DNA of 64,000 nucleotides, from NCBI GenBank assembly GCA_030142905.1, contig JASJOG010000107.1, positions 868,001 through 932,000 of the forward strand. Direction: 5' to 3'. Made by a program: the position numbers and the translations under genes. This stretch comes from Heliopora coerulea. Its lineage: Eukaryota; Cnidaria; Anthozoa; Scleralcyonacea; Helioporidae. The notes beneath the pieces were generated by a model. That model had not been told where the DNA came from and made no database searches. It saw only the letters and a program-made list of their open reading frames with translations. Of this stretch, positions 61,553 through 64,000 are shown piece after piece; position 1 is the first letter of the stretch; every line of letters starts with the position of its first letter.

Positions 61553-63541
61553 TGTATGTATGTATGTATGTATGTATGTATGTATGTATGAATGTATATA
61601 TGAATACATGTATGTTTGTGTATGAATGTATGTGTATGTATATCGTAGAAATCTTATCCCGCCGGGAAACAGTAAGTGTAGATGGGTCCCGAAAGAGAAA
61701 ATATGGTCAGGAGACACAATACTTCCTGCATTTCAGGCAGTGTAGAATGTTCCACCGTCTGTCAGAACCTTAACAGTTACTACAACTTTGTTTTGGCTGC
61801 AGTTATCAACAAAGAAACGCTTCCGGTCTCCCACCAAAGCACAAACGATTAAGGACTGCGTTCTATTAATAATTGAAAAATGGTTGATGGCAAAGTCTCG
61901 TCTCAGAAACAGCTTGGCAAGACGGTCTCAGAACATGTTCAATTCAAGGTCTTACCTGGAGTAAAAATAGTCCGATTACGTGCTCTTGTATTGGTGGGGT
62001 TCCGGTCTAGATGTTTGAGAAAATAACGTCTGAGGCATCCCCATGTTATGCAAACACGACTGAGATGACTGACGTTTGATTTGGTTGTTTTCATATCCCT
62101 TAATACTTCCAGTAATTTTTAAAACTGCCTGAAATTGCAGACCAGAGTATCAGGGTTGTCATTCCTCGGTTTATCATCCGTCGTCGCTGTCTTAACCATG
62201 TATTTTTATTGCACCATTGTTTATTTCTCTTGCTTTCCCCACGTGTTCTTTAATTGCTTCTTTGTCCTCTTCTTGAGCACCTCAAACATTCCGTTTGACC
62301 ATGTATATTGTTTTTCTTCTCTAAGTAATGAAGGAACGCCCCTCGGCCAACCAAGTTCAAACGCAGTGCTCCCAGGAGGACAACCTGAACTTAGCGATGA
62401 ACGGACCGTGACGGAGCTGAAGAAATCTGGGGAGACTGCAGTTGATGCAAGCGCTGACCAGCAGAAAGGTGCGTCGCAAAGGACGATGGACTCCCATACG
62501 GCACCCCAACAAAATGGCAGCGCGATTTCCCGCGTTCCGCTAAGTGTCCAACATTCTCCAAGACGAAAGACTAGAATAACTAGTCTGGATGAAGTTCTGA
62601 AGCTCCTTCATGAAAAACAGTTAGAACAACAGTTGCAAAATAAGGAAATGAGCTCGTCAAGCCGAGCCAGAATGAAATGGCAGCATTCAATGTTAGTGGC
62701 TTTACGAAAAAGTCGGTTGACGTCAAACTCGGAAACTAGTAAATCTTCGGCGTCTGTCGTGAACGAACGGGAGAATGTTGCCCCCGAGCTTGATGAAAAG
62801 ACAGCGCGGATAAAGTATCGGGAAATTTCCGAGAAATATGATCATGTTATAGAAGATGAGAAGCAAAAAATGTTACGTAGGGAGACTTTGTTAAAAAAAC
62901 GAAGAAATTCGTTGATTCTGCGGCAAGATATTTTAGAGAAGAAGCTTGCGAAATCTCGGGAAAGTTCCAAGACACAGCTGAAGAAAAAGCTCTCAAAAGA
63001 CAATAAGGATATACCACTGTCTCTTACAAAAGGTGATGGTGAGGAACTCACCAAGCAATTAGCGGAGATCAGCAAGGAATTGGAAGGGATTAAACAGAAT
63101 ATGGACACGAATTTGAAGGAGCACCAGAAAATAAGTGATGATTTGAATGAGAAGAAAAGGAAGGAACTTCATGAACTACGGATAACAGTTGACATGAGCC
63201 CGCATTCCTCAAAATCAAACTTGAATGAACATGGAAGCAAACTACATCGTCGGCAAATGTCGGACACTTCGTTGATTACCATGTCACGAACGTCGGAAGA
63301 CTTTCGTAAAATGTCGGTTCGTGCTGAAGCAGAAAAGCCGAGGTTGACACAATCGTTGTCGTCTCCTTCTGAGGACCTACGTCCTAAGGCGAAATCATTT
63401 TCATCTCGAAGGTTACCTAAAGTTCCAAGCAGTCCATTGCTGAGAGCCAAGACGTACGACAGCACCAGGCCACTGGTAAGACCTTCAGTGAAGTCTAGAA
63501 CAAGTCAGGAGGCTTTATCTGTGGCACTTTCCCAGATTGAG
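35093..63541 (+). CDS. Multi-PH-domain scaffold-like protein with C-terminal coiled coil (13 exons, continues past the window)
   Basis: Exons: 35093-35147, 35384-35631, 45133-45996, 50209-50317, 51673-51933, 52839-53180, 53624-53715, 54545-54706, 56186-56369, 56620-56837, 58520-58561, 60004-60446 and 62326-63541. All 12 junctions agree in phase and give 1412 codons with no stop. Four PH domains lie at about residues 165-250, 531-622, 695-785 and 907-997, each ending in the conserved helix Trp. A charged coiled-coil region follows at about 1166-1295, then a Ser-rich tail. PH domains bind phosphoinositides or proteins, so a membrane or cytoskeletal scaffold is likely (inference). Actin-filament-associated (AFAP-like) proteins also combine PH domains and a coiled coil, but have two PH domains; no firm family match. 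The join of exons 1-2 across the 9.5-kb intron is the weakest point. Confidence 0.72.
35632..39500 (+). other. Multi-PH gene intron 2, first part
   Basis: Between exon 2 and the LINE fragment I recognise no gene or repeat family. Weak frames at 35729-35926 and 36883-37134 have no domain. Confidence 0.45.
39508..40165 (-). pseudogene. Non-LTR retrotransposon reverse transcriptase C-terminus, decayed
   Basis: On the - strand the end of the fragment reads STKSVWPKLKTEILKQCWSY, then DGTRTWHTLPNNVRKSSSF, the 'fSYxGaxxWNxLPxxlR' signature that closes the RT-bearing ORF of CR1/L2-type LINEs. Upstream (toward 40165) more RT C-terminal-like sequence is spread over several frames with stops, including a GFTR..VLFEGLQK-like segment. 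It is a dead copy inside intron 2 of the multi-PH gene. Confidence 0.6.
40330..40650 (+). pseudogene. hAT transposase C-terminal fragment with a CAGTGGCGG-type terminus
   Basis: The frame 40405-40635 ends GYPHSNAATERVFLMVKKI, matching the hAT family C-terminal dimerisation motif (HSNAxxERxFS...KI). The rest of the transposase is missing. At 40338-40385 a GGGGG-rich segment ends gacccgccactga, whose inverse (tcagtggcgggtcc) is a hAT-type terminus, here placed on the wrong side of the ORF, so the copy is rearranged. Confidence 0.6.
40770..41010 (+). mobile_element. tRNA-derived SINE (family 2), copy 1
   Basis: Contains a tRNA-like stretch: TAGCTTAACAGG (A box) at about 40890, then gcggaccggtatcccgaagg, then AGTTTAAATCCC (B box, degenerate), followed by a body with tttttcagttgacttcg-cagtatcagg. 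A perfect hairpin (gttgtcacgagaatatctcg-tgacaac) precedes it. Shares about 230 bp with 47060-47285 in the opposite orientation. Confidence 0.65.
41750..41869 (+). promoter_or_regulatory. Possible alternative 5' UTR exon for the multi-PH gene
   Basis: A GC-richer segment rich in cg dinucleotides ends ctactactaac before a good gtaagt donor at 41870. If transcribed it could splice to 45133, using the ATG at 45178. No TATA box or initiator was identified; this is conjecture from the donor and base composition. Confidence 0.2.
41970..45132 (+). other. Multi-PH gene intron 2, last part
   Basis: Holds a gtgtgtgtgcgtgtgcgtatg stretch at 44048-44090. No recognised gene. Frames on both strands lack domains. 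Confidence 0.45.
45133..45996 (+). CDS. Multi-PH gene, exon 3: PH domain 1
   Basis: Acceptors tttag (45132) and tttcag (45138) lie 6 bp apart, both in frame, so two-residue alternative splicing is possible. An ATG at 45178 (MESESTAGYTSDEDC) could start a shorter isoform. The PH core shows GYLFHKE, RRRWCVLDGQVLKCY (the WCVL strand) and the final helix ASWMMKF. About 135 basic, Ser-rich residues follow, to a gtaggc donor. Confidence 0.8.
45997..50208 (+). other. Multi-PH gene intron 3, remainder
   Basis: Besides the SINE and the short cgagtaaaatcgtctggctt repeat at 47300-47330, nothing is recognised. The frame running into exon 4 from 50092 is intronic and only looks hydrophobic by chance. Confidence 0.45.
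47060..47290 (-). mobile_element. tRNA-derived SINE (family 2), copy 2
   Basis: On the - strand: ggataagcgttaagttgtcg ... aactcgcctccaatccctgc ... TAGCTTGAAAGACAGAGCGG (A-box region) ... gcggaccggtatcccg ... GAGTTCAAATCCC (good B box) ... ttttcagttgacttcgg. Less decayed B box than copy 1. It lies in intron 3 of the multi-PH gene. Confidence 0.7.
50209..51933 (+). CDS. Multi-PH gene, exons 4-5: PH1-PH2 linker
   Basis: Exon 4 (50209-50317) encodes SLPEILTSSGVVKIEK onward and ends at phase 1. The matching acceptor for exon 5 is ctattctag at 51672, not the stronger-looking atccag at 51656, because the latter would bring a stop into frame. Exon 5 is Ser/Pro-rich (TTSSSSPRGS, SVPDLLILPGQESPDLSS) and ends in a basic stretch (IITGFKRKG) before PH2. 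Likely disordered and a candidate phosphorylation region. Confidence 0.65.
52015..52305 (+). mobile_element. tRNA-derived SINE (family 1), copy 2, single head
   Basis: A box TGGCACAGTGG at 52021 and a perfect B box GGTTCGATTCC at about 52064, 42 bp apart. The body (tggtcacacgtgagaagagt ... ttttctccgggtactctgg ... ggagaacagcttaggtagct) matches 24270-24450. The tail is a short acttgactttact. It sits in intron 5 of the multi-PH gene. Confidence 0.85.
52839..53180 (+). CDS. Multi-PH gene, exon 6: PH domain 2 (GC donor)
   Basis: One exon encodes the domain: HGCLYRKRGILWKKRWCIV, then FSCSLRKCIALRI, YSFKLVRRKG and the helix NELERWMDVLQRE. This is the most typical PH domain of the four, with basic residues in the beta1-beta2 loop that could contact phosphoinositide. 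The exon ends CACCAG followed by gcaagt, so the intron 53181-53623 is GC-AG; the phase then matches exon 7. Confidence 0.85.
53624..53715 (+). CDS. Multi-PH gene, exon 7: short Ser/Gly linker
   Basis: After tttggtttag the frame reads GGGSRSSSLTGTSLYSEG and ends ...DTNT before a weak gtacga donor. The phase fits both neighbours. Its donor is the least certain in the gene. Confidence 0.55.
53835..54010. repeat. (GTTC/GTTT)n microsatellite
   Basis: About 175 bp of ttcg and tttg units. Overlapping + strand frames rich in Phe/Val/Arg/Ser are artefacts. Confidence 0.95.
54545..56837 (+). CDS. Multi-PH gene, exons 8-10: PH domain 3 split over three exons
   Basis: Exon 8 (54545-54706) gives the acidic DSSDEHSTSS region then NEEGFVYYLVGKEAWEHCW. 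Exon 9 (56186-56369) continues MEVTLGVLSIYSS to IYLEVDTETG. Exon 10 (56620-56837) supplies the final helix FLKWVKCFKSWKS and a Thr/Ser-rich linker. Only the joined product forms a PH fold, which supports the splicing model. Confidence 0.72.
55309..55572. mobile_element. MITE with TIR AGGCCTGGCTCACACG
   Basis: Left end ggcctggctcacacgtgagc is mirrored by cttgctcgtgtgaaccaggc at the right. The arms include gcataagcataaggacaa mirrored by ttgtccttatgc. No coding capacity. In intron 8 of the multi-PH gene. Confidence 0.65.
55597..55993. mobile_element. MITE with TIR CAGTAGGGACCTTACGATC
   Basis: Left end cagtagggaccttacgatct-acaacgtcaacttcaatgac is mirrored at the right by gttgacgtcgtagatcgtaa-gatctctatta. 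Arms of about 50 bp. Directly follows the previous MITE. Confidence 0.65.
57080..57192 (-). mobile_element. Penelope-like tail fragment
   Basis: On the - strand it reads ctctgacgaaggaccttcgc-tcaaaacgttgg, the group's usual 3' tail motif. Short inverted ends ggttggtaac / gttaccaacc bound it. Confidence 0.45.
57705..58395. mobile_element. Non-autonomous DNA transposon, TIR CCGTATTTATTCCAATAGAC, TA target site
   Basis: TIRs of about 24 bp (ccgtatttattccaatagac / gtctattgggataaatacgg) flanked by ta. Several subterminal copies of aataaacgcccctctc occur at both ends, a likely transposase-binding array. The centre has no intact ORF. In intron 10 of the multi-PH gene. Confidence 0.75.
58520..58561 (+). 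CDS. Multi-PH gene, exon 11: 42-nt microexon
   Basis: Acceptor ccgttttag, 14 codons (TSDSDCYAETAESN), then gtaagt. Phase 0 on both sides, so it can be skipped without a frameshift. It continues the acidic linker. Confidence 0.65.
58670..58815. repeat. (CAA)n / (CAT)n microsatellite
   Basis: About 145 bp of caa-rich then cat-rich trinucleotides, 110 bp after the microexon donor. Confidence 0.9.
60004..60446 (+). CDS. Multi-PH gene, exon 12: PH domain 4
   Basis: Starts KNDRERPKIRRSMTSV, a basic linker. The PH core runs from SSCLYFKANTGLWVKQWCVL through FEVFNRALDKHFEF to the helix YVMYAWMRVLKIAS. Ends ENN plus two bases before gtaagt. Confidence 0.85.
61361..61467. repeat. Near-perfect palindrome, about 33-bp arms
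   Basis: aaaatcgtaataccaagcga-acttttatgttt is mirrored by aaacataaaagt-tcgcttggtattatgatttt, with an inner gcagaaa / tttctgc stem around ctcttttag. Confidence 0.85.
61500..61645. repeat. (TATG)n microsatellite
   Basis: About 20 tatg units flanked by degenerate tata/tatg sequence; frames give Met-Tyr-Val-Cys runs only. Confidence 0.95.
62326..63541 (+). CDS. Multi-PH gene, exon 13: coiled-coil and Ser-rich tail
   Basis: The acceptor ttctctaag at 62325 completes a Ser codon and opens NEGTPLGQPSSN. The frame then shows DEVLKLLHEKQLEQQLQNKE, a Lys/Glu-rich helix at about 62800-63000 and a second heptad-like stretch LTKQLAEISKELEGIKQNMD. A Ser/Arg-rich tail (SDTSLITMSRTSED, SQTSLSSPSEDL-like) follows. 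Ends at GAG before gtatga, so the gene goes on beyond the window. Confidence 0.82.
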
Positions 63542-63849
63542 GTATGAATTAGCGAATTTAGCTTGTCGTTTAAGATAGAGCATGTAAATTAACCACCTTA
63601 AGGTGGAGGCACCATAAATGTGATTCGCCAGCAATGAAGTAAATGGAATTGAACAATGACAGGGGTAGGTACCAACTTCTGGAACAGGATTCTTTGTTTA
63701 GAGTCAACCAACTCTGTGATCTTTTTCTAGCAGAATGTGTTCCCTTGACGAGTAAAATTGTCTGGCATTAGCCAGAGTAGAATAATAGAAGATTGATCCA
63801 GTCGGGAAAGAGTTTGATGAACACAATCGAAGCGTTACTAGGAAGCATT

Positions 63850-64000
63850 TATTTTGATGATGGGGGTGGTATGTGATAACAGTGACGATGATGACGATGG
63901 TAATGACAATAATAAGATTGGTGGTGGTGATGATGTTAATGATATGGTAATGATAATGACGATGAAGTTAATGATGATGATGATGTTAATTATATGGTGG
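63850..64000. repeat. (GAT/AAT)n degenerate trinucleotide repeat at window end
   Basis: gatgatgatgttaatgatat-like units continue to the last base of the window. Confidence 0.85.

Noticed and set aside
62135..62325. Hydrophobic N-terminus (signal or TM-like) fused to the coiled-coil frame
   Set aside because: It is intron read-through upstream of the ttctctaag acceptor. The phase of exon 12 needs the frame to start at 62326.

Overview
This is animal nuclear DNA: AT-rich, intron-rich, with long introns full of transposon debris and simple repeats. The exon-intron layout, a metazoan-type NAD kinase, and the mix of Penelope-like elements, tRNA-derived SINEs, hAT/pogo-like elements and many foldback MITEs suggest an anthozoan cnidarian (coral or sea anemone). 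That taxonomic call is inference; no diagnostic species marker was seen. All four protein-coding loci recognised lie on the + strand.

Layout. (1) 161-2354: last two exons of an SH2-domain protein whose 5' part lies before the window. (2) 431-3420: a cluster of MITEs. (3) 4676-6823: a complete three-exon class A GPCR with prostanoid-receptor-like features. (4) 6190-8800: repeats, including three damaged copies of a hammerhead-ribozyme-like motif next to Penelope-like tails, then hAT-like MITEs. (5) 9422-10305: a pogo/Tigger-like element with a Penelope-like 3' end nested inside. (6) 10515-21902: a complete NAD kinase gene; 11 exons join in phase to give 395 aa. (7) 21903-35092: about 13 kb with no recognisable gene, holding tandem repeats, a tRNA-SINE whose head is amplified in tandem, two copies of a TA-flanked MITE and a duplicated 245-bp unit. 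(8) 35093-63541 and beyond: a large gene of 13 phase-compatible exons (1412 codons so far) encoding four PH domains and a C-terminal coiled-coil region. Its 9.5-kb second intron holds LINE, hAT and SINE remnants; smaller introns hold further SINE and MITE copies.

The genes do not form a pathway. NAD kinase makes NADP+, the GPCR is a membrane receptor, and the SH2 and multi-PH proteins look like signalling or scaffold proteins. Exon boundaries were set by hand from GT/AG (one GC/AG) sites and reading-frame phase, so they are predictions; no transcript or homology search was available.
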